Origin: Axinella damicornis
Lineage: Eukaryota; Porifera; Demospongiae; Axinellida; Axinellidae
Assembly (NCBI GenBank): GCA_963931865.1
Contig: OZ007513.1
Location: forward strand, 11,619,467 to 11,683,466
Direction: 5' to 3'
Length of the DNA stretch: 64,000 nt
Shown here: one piece after another, positions 43,707 to 53,558 of the stretch
Numbering within the stretch: position 1 is the stretch's first letter
Layout of the letters: every line of letters starts with the position of its first letter
Translations under genes and position numbers: made by a program
Notes under the pieces: model-generated
Databases searched by the model: none
Seen by the model: only the letters and a program-made list of their open reading frames with translations
What the model was told of the DNA's origin: nothing

Positions 43707-46292
43707 ATGGCTTCTCACAGTCTGCTGGTTCTTGTGTTTGCTGTGAGCTGTTTCACTCTCTCCTCCTGCAATCATGGTGTGGGTCACACAGACAGTGTGC
43801 CTGTCACCTACCCTGCTAGAGTTCTGAACACCACTCAGGAGGAATGCCTTTCTGATGACCAGCGGGAGACCGTCAGGGCTGAGGTGGGACATGACCTTCG
43901 CAGCATTCTGCAGAGCTATTTAGGTAAGACTAGTGTTGTACATGTGGTTCACTGTTACTATAGAACTTTACTCTGCTCGTCCCTCCAGGAATTGTATGTC
44001 CAAACCTCACCAACCCTGAGAATGGGCAGGTGGTTCAGGCACTTTTTTATGGCAATGTTCCTGGCACTGTGGCAAACTACTCCTGCAATGCTGGCTACGC
44101 ACTATTCGGGAACGTGAGCAGGGAGTGTGTCAGGGCGGGCCAGGAGATGGTGTGGACTGGGGAGGCTCCCACTTGTCGTAAGTCAATGCAGATTGTGGTC
44201 TGCATAGATACATAACAAAGAGCTTTAGCCATGGCAACAAACTGCATGATTTGTTGTGAATGTACCTTTCATTTGGTATGCACCGTCTACACGTCATGCC
44301 AGCATCCTCTTACTGCACTGGTTTGTGAATTGGGACTGCATGTTTAGCTACCACATGCCATGCAGCACTAAATACGTAGTAGCTATGTAATTATATAGTT
44401 TGAGCGTGGGAGTGCTTGTATATATCTCTACTGTCAGTGTACATAAATTATTAAATACACAAGTGTAAAAAACATTTAAAATGTATGTAGATGTAGGGAT
44501 AACAGAACAGCAAAAAGTATGAAAACAAGCAGGGATGATGGCATAAAACAGTTCAGTATACAACACCATCTTACATATCTTTCCACATAATACATGTATG
44601 ATGAGAAAAGTATGTAGGGTGTTGTATACTGAACTGTTTTATGCCATCATCCCTGCTTGTTTTCATACTTTTTGCTGTTCTGTTATCCCTACATCTCCAT
44701 ATATTTTAAATGTTTTTTACACTTGTTTACCTCATTTTTGTAGCAGCATACTTGATAGCATTCACTCCGCACACAGTATATACACAATTTTGAGTTCAAA
44801 GTTCAAAGTTGCTCTACGCATGCGCACATATGAAGAAAATGGCGTCGCACATGAAGCCATAGTTATCGATGGGGTCGTGCACTGCTCAGTGTAAAATGCT
44901 GCTGTTTTGTGCAAACACCGTCGTGAGGGAGTCAGCCAAATTTGAACTAGCCCATCTGAAGAAAGAAGAAGAAGAAGAAGAAAACCGATTTTGGCGGTTT
45001 GGCGACTTTTTGGCGCGGTACTTTCGCGACGACACTGGGAGTCTTCTGGGCCAGGAAAATACTGGAAGACGAATAGTAAGTTGTCATAAAGGCTTATTTG
45101 CCGCCCGTTTTTGAGATTTGGAGAGATTTGGGAAGATTTTTTTGTATTAGCTTCAATTGTGTGTCCGTTGTACCCTACATATAGAGTCTACCAACTCTAT
45201 GATAGTAGCTATGTAATTATATATAGTTTGAACATTGGAGTGCTTGTAAATATCTCTACTGTCAGTGTACATTCACTCCGCACACAGTATATACACAACA
45301 CTGTCATCACACAGAAGATTACACCGATCACTCAGGAGTGTACTCTGACTGCAAGGACGCGTTGACCCAAGGACAAACTACGAGCGGTATCTACAGCATC
45401 AGACCAGACCACCTGCCCGAATTTCAAGCATACTGTGATATGGACACGGATGGTGGGGGGTGGACAGTATATGCCATACCTTTGAAAAGGAGGAAAACAA
45501 AACGAAAAAAATGCTGTGCAGCTTCTATAACACAACAGTTATTCCATAGCTAAATGTCATGAGCTTAATTACCCACTTGTGAACATACAGTGTATTGTTC
45601 ATCACACAGAAGATTACACCGATCACTCAGGAGTGTACTCTGACTGCAAGGACGCGTTGACCCAAGGACAAACTACGAGCGGTATCTACAGCATCAGACC
45701 AGACCACCTGCCCGAATTTCAAGCATACTGTGATATGGACACGGATGGTGGTGGGTGGACAGTGTTCCAGCGCAGAGAAGATGGATCAGTTGACTTTTAT
45801 CGCTACTGGACTGATTACCAGCAAGGGTTTGGAAACCTTCATGGAGAGTTCTGGCTGGGACTGGACAAGATACACCGTCTAACACCTACTGCTACTCAGC
45901 TACGAATTGATATGCAGGACTTTGATGGAAACTCGTCATATGCGCAATACTCAAGTTTCAGTGTGGGAGATTCAGTATCCAAATACACTCTGTCTGTATC
46001 AGGATACAGTGGAACTGCAGGAGACTCTCTTGCTACTGGCGCATTTGTGCCTAATGGACATCACGGACAACAATTCAGCACAAGAGATCGGGACAATGAT
46101 GTCCTCCCTAATGAACACTGCGCACAACGATATAAAGGTGGTTGGTGGTATGCTGCTTGTCATTCTTCAAATCTCAACGGTCTCTACCATCGTGGGTCCA
46201 ACACCTCCTATGCTGAAGGTGTGAACTGGCACACATGGAGGGGATACTACTACTCCCTGAAATTCACTGAGATGAAACTGAGGGAGAACTGA
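43707..46292 (+). CDS. Secreted sushi plus fibrinogen-like protein, copy 1 (intact)
   Basis: There are three exons: 43707-43923, 43989-44177 and 45610-46292. All junctions are phase 1, giving 362 residues. Exon 1 encodes a signal peptide (MASHSLLVLVFAVSCFTLSSC) and an acidic linker. Exon 2 is a symmetric sushi/CCP module (CPNLTNPENG, YSCNAGYALFG, WTGEAPTC). Exon 3 is a fibrinogen C-terminal domain: SGIYSIRP, YCDMDTDGGGWTVFQRREDG, GEFWLGLDKIHRLT, the DRDND calcium-site motif, then GGWWYAACHSSNLNGLY. Such proteins (ficolin/tachylectin type) often bind acetylated sugars and act in innate immunity or adhesion; that role is inferred from the family. Intron 2 holds a transposon (44455-45205) and a partial duplicate of the start of exon 3 (45315-45468). 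An AATAAA at 46673-46678 is a candidate polyadenylation signal. Confidence 0.85.
44455..45205. mobile_element. Family-A transposon inside intron 2 of fibrinogen-related copy 1
   Basis: It is inverted relative to 7938-8760 and starts directly with the palindromic core (44455-44730). The distal end ccctacatatagagtctac, caactctatgatag is kept, but the core-side terminal repeat is missing. Direct repeats of about 65 bp flank it (gtagctatgtaattatat..ctgtcagtgtacat at 44379 and 45208). Confidence 0.7.
45303..45468 (+). pseudogene. Partial duplicate of the fibrinogen-domain exon
   Basis: The bases from tcatcacacagaagattaca to ggtggacagt are nearly identical to 45598-45763, including the splice acceptor. 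After gggtggacagt the text diverges into a frame that ends soon at 45553. No good donor follows. If included in a transcript it would truncate the protein. Confidence 0.8.
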
Positions 46293-46689
46293 GCATGTTT
46301 TCTGGTGTGTACATTATTCGTAGCTAGTTCCGTGTAGCCGTAGCTATAGCTGGTTGTGTATTCTTAGTTGTAGGCAGTTACTTAGTTCTGGAATGTAATT
46401 TTAGTTTCATTATAGAGGAGGATGTAGTGCATGTACACTGCTTGATGCTGTTTACATCAGATACATTGTTAGTAGCTGGTAGCAGTAGTAGCACCTTTAG
46501 TAGGCATTTTGTTTTCTTTGCAGAGGTGTTTATATATTGAAGATTTCACATGAAATTTCATTGAGTAAAACATCTTATCTCCAAGGTCATCCATTCTCAT
46601 GATACACACTTCTGGAATGTACCACTTGTAAGGCTTCACATCCCATTCACAAGGTGTGGTTTGAAGAGAGAGAATAAAGTAAGTTGACC
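46293..46689 (+). other. 3' UTR of fibrinogen-related copy 1
   Basis: It is conserved with 62061-62440 downstream of copy 2. AATAAA at 46673 lies in a 10-base segment that copy 2 lacks. Confidence 0.6.
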
Positions 46690-47317
46690 AATCCATATAG
46701 GATGATTAAAGCAGTACTTGCCAAGAAGGAGTTTGCAGTTTGTTAACATGGATCTGAGCATACTTGAAAAATTTACCTATACTCTTATCTCCCCTTCCAA
46801 AATAAGAGCACAGTGATACATACCAGGATGCATACATGGCTGATTACTACTCACAAGTCAATTATGTGTAGTTGATGAAGAATAGTGCTAGTTACCATAG
46901 CTACGGTATCCACAGTAACATTTCCATTAACCACATGTAGTATGAATTTCAGCAATTAACGTTTGGGTGAATTTCAGCAATTAACGTATGAATTTCAATT
47001 AACGTATGAATTTGGTATGAATTTCAGCAATTAACGTTTGGGTGGGAGGTTCAACTGTTGCCTAGGGTACAACCTCTTAGCCTACACGTCATGAATGTAC
47101 CTACATACCAGCACAATGATCTGAGCATCCAGCTTATATAGCATGGTAGGTCTGGGCATGCTCACGTTCAGGAGGTTATGAGTCACCAAAGGTGGCTAAG
47201 CTCCTGTCACGTCTAGCAGCACTTAAGGTCTGGACAGTAAAGTCCCATACCTAGGATTGTGCATGTACTGGAATCAATACCATTGAACACACTTATTAGT
47301 AACAGTTCTAGGAATGG
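46690..47317. repeat. R1 and R2 repeats upstream of the retrotransposon
   Basis: R1 spans 46690-47095, with a local expansion of gaatttcagcaattaacgt near 46950-47040. R2 spans 47140-47317 and is cut by the retrotransposon insertion. Confidence 0.75.
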
Positions 47318-47477
47318 TGTTGTGCGTAGTTCAGTTGTCATTTCCTGTTTTGTCATTTCCCATTGCATCATTGTAAAATTTCCTCACGCATATTCAGAAT
47401 GAACTTTTACAAAATCGTTGAAGTGTGTTAGCGTAGTAGTGGTCTATATCGTCTCTAATCCAAGTTTGGACTCATCA
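47318..47477 (+). repeat. 5' LTR
   Basis: 160 bp, TG..CA ends, matching 53399-53558 along its length. Confidence 0.9.
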
Positions 47478-47645
47478 TATTAAATTTTGGTCCTTCGTGT
47501 CGGATGTCGCCTGAACTTTGTTGTCTTTTGGTCCTGACTTGAAACCGCTTGTTGTTGTGAACAGTCTATATACTGCTATTTCCATCGCTACTTGTTCTTG
47601 TTCATTCTCCGCCATGTGCACTGTGTTGAACACGCCCACTTCATA

Positions 47646-50600
47646 ATGGAAGTTGATGCACGTGCCGTTTCAAACCTTCGTAAGCGAAGAGGTGTGGCTA
47701 AATCCTCAGTGACTCGTCTGATCACTCGTACAGCTAAACTAGAAGCAGAAGCGGCTGCACCTGATGCTGGCAAAAACGCCAAACAACTGCTGACAAAGTT
47801 ACAAAGTGCCACTGAAGAGTTCCAGCGCATTCACCTGTCATTGATTGATGCCATAAACGAAGAAGAAGAGTTAGAGGCTGAGCAAGCTGTACTGGATGAG
47901 CTACTTGATACCTCTGAAGAATTAGCTGCTCGAATTCAAACTGTGATCGATTCTGCCGATAAGCTTAGTCCTGATGATGAATACAAGGTGCTTACTCAGA
48001 AATTGGCTCGTTTGCAGAGATCGTTGGCTCCAGTCGACGAAGCCCTCACAGCATTGGAAGGTGGTGAGCGTCCAGATATACCCCGTATGAAGCTACATGA
48101 TGAACAGTTTCAAGGGTACAAGAAGGAACTAACCGACATTGATGTCAAACTCTTTTCCTTGGAGATAGCCGAAACTGATGATCTCATGACACATCACACA
48201 CAGCTTAACAAAGCTTTGTTCAACTACTCAGTTCGACTGAGGAAGTTGTTTGATATGCACACCCCTGCAAGGGCAGCAGTGCCCACCGATGGAGATGCCA
48301 GAGGAGTCAAGTTACCGAAATTGGAAGTTCCCACGTTCAATGGGAACATACTCAATTGGAGAAGTTTCTGGGAACAATTTAGTATCTCAGTACACAGTCG
48401 CTCGAACCTATCTTCCACGGAGAAGCTCGTCTATTTGCAACAAGCCCTGAAGGGCGGTCCAGCAAGAAACACGATTGAAGGTCTCTCTCGTAGTGGTGAC
48501 AACTATGACGAAGCAGTTCGTTGCCTCAAGGCGAAGTACGACCGTCCTCGTCAGATACATCAGGCTCATGTGAAGATCATCCTGGATGCTCCTCCCATTA
48601 AGGATGGAACAGGAAGGGAGATTCGTAAGTTGCATGACACTGTATTGCAACATTTACGTGCACTGAAGTCTATGGGGTATGATCCGTCAGGTCCCTTTAT
48701 TACCTCAGCCTTGGAATTGAAGCTTGATCAAAATACCATGTTTGAGTGGCAGAGGCATAGCCAGAAAAGTGCTGATGTCCCACATTATCAAGACCTCCTT
48801 GATTTTTTGAATCTCCGTGCTCAGGCATCAGAATCCTCCCTCACTGAGGGTAGCAATAAGAAGCCAAGGCATGATACTCATTTGAGAAGAGGTTATGCCC
48901 CCAGTGGTAGTGTGGCCTCTCATGTGGCCCATGCTGAGCCGTACTCTAGTCAATGCATTCTGTGCAAACCTGACAAGCATCCACTGTATGCCTGTCCTAC
49001 ATTCAAAGACATGTCACACGAAAACAAGGTTGCTACTCTGAAGTCAAACAATCTGTGTATGAATTGTTTTTCATCCAATCATTTTGTGAAGCAGTGCAAA
49101 TCCGTGCATCGATGCAAGCGATGTCAGAAGCCGCATCATACCCTATTGCACGTGGATAGTGTACCCACTAGCTCAAGCCCTGCTGCTACTCCTTCCACAA
49201 TACCTATCAGCTCAACCCCTGCTACTATCATTCCTCCAAAGTTGCTTGTTAGTCCTGTTGCTACCCCTCCTTCAACCATCAATCCTGCTGCTCCACCATT
49301 TAACCCTCAGGGGATGGAGTTAACGAGTGTACCCCAAAGCCAACCTCCTAGTGACGTGATCGCGAGCACAGCTGTTCAGCTTAGATCACACGCTTTGTTA
49401 ATGACTTGTCGAGTTTTGGTGTGCTCACCTGATGGCACACGTGTGGAGGCTAGAGCTTTGCTTGACAATGGATCCTCTGCATCCTTCGTATCTGAACGCT
49501 TGGCTCAGACTCTACGATTGCCTAGGACTAGTCAGAGAGCTAGGATATCAGGCATAGCTGGCATAACACAGCAATCCTCACTCCAGTCTGTCGCTAGCTT
49601 TAGTGTCTCACCTATCAAATCTCCTAACAAGAAGTTTGATGTCACAGCCATCATTGTGCCAAGAGTAACCTGTGATCTCCCATTCAATCCTATCCCACTG
49701 AAGAAGGAGTGGAATCACCTTGAAGGCATTGATCTTGCAGATCCTGGATTTGGTTGTCCTGGGAAGATAGACGTGCTCCTTGGTATCGACATCTTTGTGG
49801 AAGCCCTCTTGCATGGCCGGCGGAGTGGACCTATGGGAACCCCTATAGCCTTTGAAACACACTTTGGATGGGTATTGGCTGGCTCTACTGAATCCTGTTC
49901 ACCTGTGTCGGAAGTTGTGACTTACCACATCTCATGTGCCACTGGAGATGATCTACTTCAGAAGTTTTGGGTGACAGAAGAGAGTCCATTGGCAGAACCT
50001 GCTCTGAACCCTGAAGAGAGATCAGCTATTCAGCATTTCAAGGCCAACTGTACTCGTGCTGAGAATGGTAGATTCGTTGTACCGCTGCCAAGGAGAGAGA
50101 ATGTCAAGCAACTGGGAGAATCCAGGACCCAAGCAGTTCGAAGGTTCTTTTCTCTTGAGCGTAATCTACACTCAAAGGACCAGTTCCGAGATTTTGGAAC
50201 AGTCATGGAAGAATACTTCAAGCTTGGTCACGCGGAAGCAGTTCCACGCCGAGATCTTGAGAAACCCCCTAGTGAAGTATTTTATCTACCGATGCATGCT
50301 GTCCGAAAGGATTCCAGTACTACAACAAAGATTCGTGCCGTTTTTGATGCCTCTATGAAGACCTCAACAGGTGTCTCTCTCAATGACACACTAATGGTAG
50401 GCTCCACAGTACACTCTTCCCTGATTGACGTCCTGATTCGGTTTCGAATGCATCGTATTGCCCTGGTGGCTGACATCAGCAAGATGTACAGAGCCATTGA
50501 ACTACCTCCATCTGATCGTGACCTTCACCGCTTTGTATGGAGAAGTACTCCAGACGAGACTCTCCACGATTTCAGGATGACCAGAGTCACATTTGGTGTG

Positions 50601-53297
50601 TCTTTGTCATCTTTCGTGGCAAACATGGCAGTTAAACAAAATGCCGCTGACTTTGCTCATGAATATCCCTTGGCTACCAAGACAGTGAACGAGGCCTTCT
50701 ATGTTGATGACTGCCTAACAGGAGCTGACTCAGTTGAAGAAGGAATTGAACTGTGTCGTCAACTTCAAGGACTGTTTGCCAAGGCCGACTTCTTGCTAAG
50801 AAAGTGGAATTCCAGTAGTCCCGGTGTCTTAGAAGGAGTACCCCCTGAGCTCAGAGATAACGAAACCTCACTCACCATCTCTGATCAAGATGAGATCTAC
50901 CACAAGACACTCGGCATCGAGTGGCACTCTGTTTTGGACCATTTCAGACTTAGCGTGGCCGATCAATCACCTCGTGATCAGTTGACAAAACGAGCTTTAG
51001 TGTCTGCTATAGCCAAAACCTATGATGTCTTAGGTTGGTTTGCTCCCGTCATAATCAAGGCTAAGATTCTACTGCAGAGAGTGTGGGAAGCCGGAGTTGA
51101 TTGGGACGAAGAGGTTCCAGAATCAGTTGCTGATGAGTGGTCTCTTTGGAGCTCACAATTAAAATCTCTCTCTCAGGTGCACATACCTCGATGTTACTTC
51201 CCGAAAGAAGTTGAGATTGTGTCGATGCAACTACATGGATTCAGCGACGCCTCTGAGAGTGCATATGCTGCAGTTGTCTATTTGCGCCTGACCGACACCA
51301 GAGGAAGAGTGCATGTCTCATTGGTTGCATCCAAGACCAAAGTTGCCCCGCTAAAACGGCTCACTATTCCCAGATTGGAGCTTTGTGGTGCGTACCTTCT
51401 CAGCAAGTTGCTAGATCATATCAGGCAGACCTTGGGCATTCCCATCGAGAACATACATGCTTGGACCGACAGCACTATTGTGTTGAATTGGCTTGATGGC
51501 AGCCCACGTCGCTTCAAGGTGTATGTTGGCAATCGTATCTCATTCATACTTGATCACATCCCTCCCAACCGATGGAAACATGTTCCCGGAGAACAGAATC
51601 CAGCTGATTGTGCTTCAAGGGGCTTGCTCCCATGTCAGCTGGTAAACCATGACCTTTGGTGGAACGGTCCTGAATGGCTCGTATCCTCAACTTCAAACTG
51701 GCCACGACAGCCACAATTGACACGTGATGAGAGTGATACCGAACTGGTGACTACCTGTCATCTAGCATCTGTCGAGACTAATCGCTCTCAATTCCCATTG
51801 GATCGTTTCTCCTCTTATCTCAAAATAGTCCGGGTCACCGCATGGGTAATGCGATTCATCAACAATTGTCGTGTTTCCAGTGTCAACACTGAAGCCACTC
51901 AAAACTTCTCATATCTGACTGTTCAAGAGATAACCCGTGCAGAAAACTACTGGTTGTCTTCCTCACAAGCCGCTTGCTTCAGTAAAGAAATTGAGAATCT
52001 GAAAATGAAGAAATCTATCCCGTTCAGCAGCTCACTGACAAGATTACACCCATTTTTGGACTCTAATGGGCTGTTGAGAGTCTCAGGAAGAGAACAGAAA
52101 TCGAACCTAGCATATTCTGCTATGCATCCAACCATTCTGTCTGGCAAACACACACTCACAAAGTTGATTATCCAGTTTGAGCACACCCGTCTCCTGCACG
52201 CTGGTATTACTCTGCTCAGCTCTTCTCTCAATGGTAAATACCACATAGTTGGTGGTCGCAAGGCCATTCGTACTGTTACTCGCAGTTGTGTTGTTTGTCG
52301 CCGTCACTCCAAGAAACCAGAACCACAGAAGATGGGCCAACTCCCAATTGAGAGAGTGACTCCCGACATTGTTTTCGAGAATGTTGGAGTAGACTACGCT
52401 GGACCCATATACACCAAGTACGGGTATGTCCGCAAACCTACGATTGTGAAGTCGTACGCGTGTGTATTTGTCTCATTGTCGGTCAAGGCAGTGCATCTTG
52501 AGTTAGTTTCAGACTTGACCTCCGACTGTTTCATTTCTGCACTGAGACGCTTTATAGCCAGACGTGGAAAACCCAAATTACTCTGGAGTGACCATGGTTC
52601 CAATTTTGTTGGTGCAAAGAGCGATCTCAAAGAACTAGTGAAGTTTCTAAACACTCAGATGGCACAGAAGGACATTTCTGAATTTTGTGCAACTCAACAC
52701 ATAGAATGGAAGTTCATACCTGAAAAGGCACCTCACGTTGGAGGATTGTGGGAGTCAGGCGTGAAGAGTATGAAATATCATCTCAAGCGTGTCGTGTCCG
52801 ATGTGAAGCTTACCTTTGAGGAGTGTTCTACTATTTTGACTCAAATTGAAGCATGTATGAACAGCCGGCCGCTTGTTGCCTTACCATGCGATGGTGATGG
52901 AATAGATGTGTTGACGCCTGGCCATTTTCTAATCGGAAGACCCATAGAGTCACTCCCTGATCCATCATTTTCTTATCGACCCGTGTCTCTGTTACGTCGC
53001 TGGGATTTGTGTCAGAATTTGATTCGACAGTTTTGGGAGAGATGGCGTCAAGAATACCTCACAAGTCTCAGAGCCTACAACAAATGGCACAAGCCTTCAA
53101 GAAACATCCAAGTCAATGACATTGTTATTTTGCAAGATGCTAATCTGGTTCCAACCAGGTGGCCTCTAGGAAGAATTGTCAAAACTTTCCATGGTGAAGA
53201 TCATTTGGTGCGTGTTGTTGATGTCAAGACGCAATCTGGAGTCTACAGAAGACCTGTGACCAAGGTTGCCTTGATCTTGCCTAACGAAACTGAATAA
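47646..53297 (+). CDS. BEL/Pao gag-pol polyprotein (about 1883 residues, unbroken)
   Basis: I chose the ATG at 47646; the frame is open further upstream without an ATG. Order of domains: an N-terminal acidic helix region; a gag-like segment from about residue 221 (LPKLEVPTFNGNILNWRSFW); zinc knuckle CMNCFSSNHFVKQC near 470; aspartic protease (LLDNGSS) near 605; reverse transcriptase with FYVDDCL near 1019; RNase H (GFSDAS near 1198, AWTDSTIVLNWL); integrase zinc-binding region with CVVC near 1549; integrase core with Asp in VGVDYAGP (1581), Asp in WSDHGSN (1647) and Glu in GGLWESG (1700); and a BEL/Pao-type C-terminal segment with RWPLGRI. The protease-RT-RNase H-integrase order and single-frame gag-pol are typical of BEL/Pao. 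No envelope frame is seen. Confidence 0.9.
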   Translation: MEVDARAVSNLRKRRGVAKSSVTRLITRTAKLEAEAAAPDAGKNAKQLLTKLQSATEEFQRIHLSLIDAINEEEELEAEQAVLDELLDTSEELAARIQTVIDSADKLSPDDEYKVLTQKLARLQRSLAPVDEALTALEGGERPDIPRMKLHDEQFQGYKKELTDIDVKLFSLEIAETDDLMTHHTQLNKALFNYSVRLRKLFDMHTPARAAVPTDGDARGVKLPKLEVPTFNGNILNWRSFWEQFSISVHSRSNLSSTEKLVYLQQALKGGPARNTIEGLSRSGDNYDEAVRCLKAKYDRPRQIHQAHVKIILDAPPIKDGTGREIRKLHDTVLQHLRALKSMGYDPSGPFITSALELKLDQNTMFEWQRHSQKSADVPHYQDLLDFLNLRAQASESSLTEGSNKKPRHDTHLRRGYAPSGSVASHVAHAEPYSSQCILCKPDKHPLYACPTFKDMSHENKVATLKSNNLCMNCFSSNHFVKQCKSVHRCKRCQKPHHTLLHVDSVPTSSSPAATPSTIPISSTPATIIPPKLLVSPVATPPSTINPAAPPFNPQGMELTSVPQSQPPSDVIASTAVQLRSHALLMTCRVLVCSPDGTRVEARALLDNGSSASFVSERLAQTLRLPRTSQRARISGIAGITQQSSLQSVASFSVSPIKSPNKKFDVTAIIVPRVTCDLPFNPIPLKKEWNHLEGIDLADPGFGCPGKIDVLLGIDIFVEALLHGRRSGPMGTPIAFETHFGWVLAGSTESCSPVSEVVTYHISCATGDDLLQKFWVTEESPLAEPALNPEERSAIQHFKANCTRAENGRFVVPLPRRENVKQLGESRTQAVRRFFSLERNLHSKDQFRDFGTVMEEYFKLGHAEAVPRRDLEKPPSEVFYLPMHAVRKDSSTTTKIRAVFDASMKTSTGVSLNDTLMVGSTVHSSLIDVLIRFRMHRIALVADISKMYRAIELPPSDRDLHRFVWRSTPDETLHDFRMTRVTFGVSLSSFVANMAVKQNAADFAHEYPLATKTVNEAFYVDDCLTGADSVEEGIELCRQLQGLFAKADFLLRKWNSSSPGVLEGVPPELRDNETSLTISDQDEIYHKTLGIEWHSVLDHFRLSVADQSPRDQLTKRALVSAIAKTYDVLGWFAPVIIKAKILLQRVWEAGVDWDEEVPESVADEWSLWSSQLKSLSQVHIPRCYFPKEVEIVSMQLHGFSDASESAYAAVVYLRLTDTRGRVHVSLVASKTKVAPLKRLTIPRLELCGAYLLSKLLDHIRQTLGIPIENIHAWTDSTIVLNWLDGSPRRFKVYVGNRISFILDHIPPNRWKHVPGEQNPADCASRGLLPCQLVNHDLWWNGPEWLVSSTSNWPRQPQLTRDESDTELVTTCHLASVETNRSQFPLDRFSSYLKIVRVTAWVMRFINNCRVSSVNTEATQNFSYLTVQEITRAENYWLSSSQAACFSKEIENLKMKKSIPFSSSLTRLHPFLDSNGLLRVSGREQKSNLAYSAMHPTILSGKHTLTKLIIQFEHTRLLHAGITLLSSSLNGKYHIVGGRKAIRTVTRSCVVCRRHSKKPEPQKMGQLPIERVTPDIVFENVGVDYAGPIYTKYGYVRKPTIVKSYACVFVSLSVKAVHLELVSDLTSDCFISALRRFIARRGKPKLLWSDHGSNFVGAKSDLKELVKFLNTQMAQKDISEFCATQHIEWKFIPEKAPHVGGLWESGVKSMKYHLKRVVSDVKLTFEECSTILTQIEACMNSRPLVALPCDGDGIDVLTPGHFLIGRPIESLPDPSFSYRPVSLLRRWDLCQNLIRQFWERWRQEYLTSLRAYNKWHKPSRNIQVNDIVILQDANLVPTRWPLGRIVKTFHGEDHLVRVVDVKTQSGVYRRPVTKVALILPNETE

Positions 53298-53398
53298 CTG
53301 AATTTAGAGCTTTTGTCGCCTATTCTCTGATCACCTTTTAATTGATTGTACATTTTCACATGTGATTGTAAGACCCTCTAGGTCTTAGGCCGGCGGTA

Positions 53399-53558
53399 TG
53401 TTGTGCGTAGTTCAGTTGTCATTTCCTGTTTTGTCATTTCCCATTGCATCATTGTAAAATTTCCTCACGCATATTCAGAATGAACTTTTACAAAATCGTT
53501 GAAGTGTGTTAGCGTAGTAGTGGTCTATATCGTCTCTAATCCAAGTTTGGACTCATCA
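53399..53558 (+). repeat. 3' LTR
   Basis: 160 bp, matching the 5' LTR. The preceding bases (ggccggcggta) do not form a strong polypurine tract. Confidence 0.9.

Larger units (their letters stand above)
47318..53558 (+). mobile_element. Complete BEL/Pao LTR retrotransposon
   Basis: Two direct 160-bp repeats, 47318-47477 and 53399-53558, bracket one long coding frame. Both start TGTTGTGCG and end ACTCATCA (TG..CA), and I see no difference between them. The 5-bp target duplication AATGG lies at 47313-47317 and 53559-53563. It is inserted in a copy of repeat R2. A candidate primer-binding site begins TGGTCC at 47488. Intact coding plus matching LTRs points to a recent insertion. Confidence 0.9.

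Noticed and set aside
44598..44894. 98-codon frame with a hydrophobic N-terminus
   Set aside because: It lies inside the family-A transposon hairpin in intron 2; the same text occurs inverted elsewhere.
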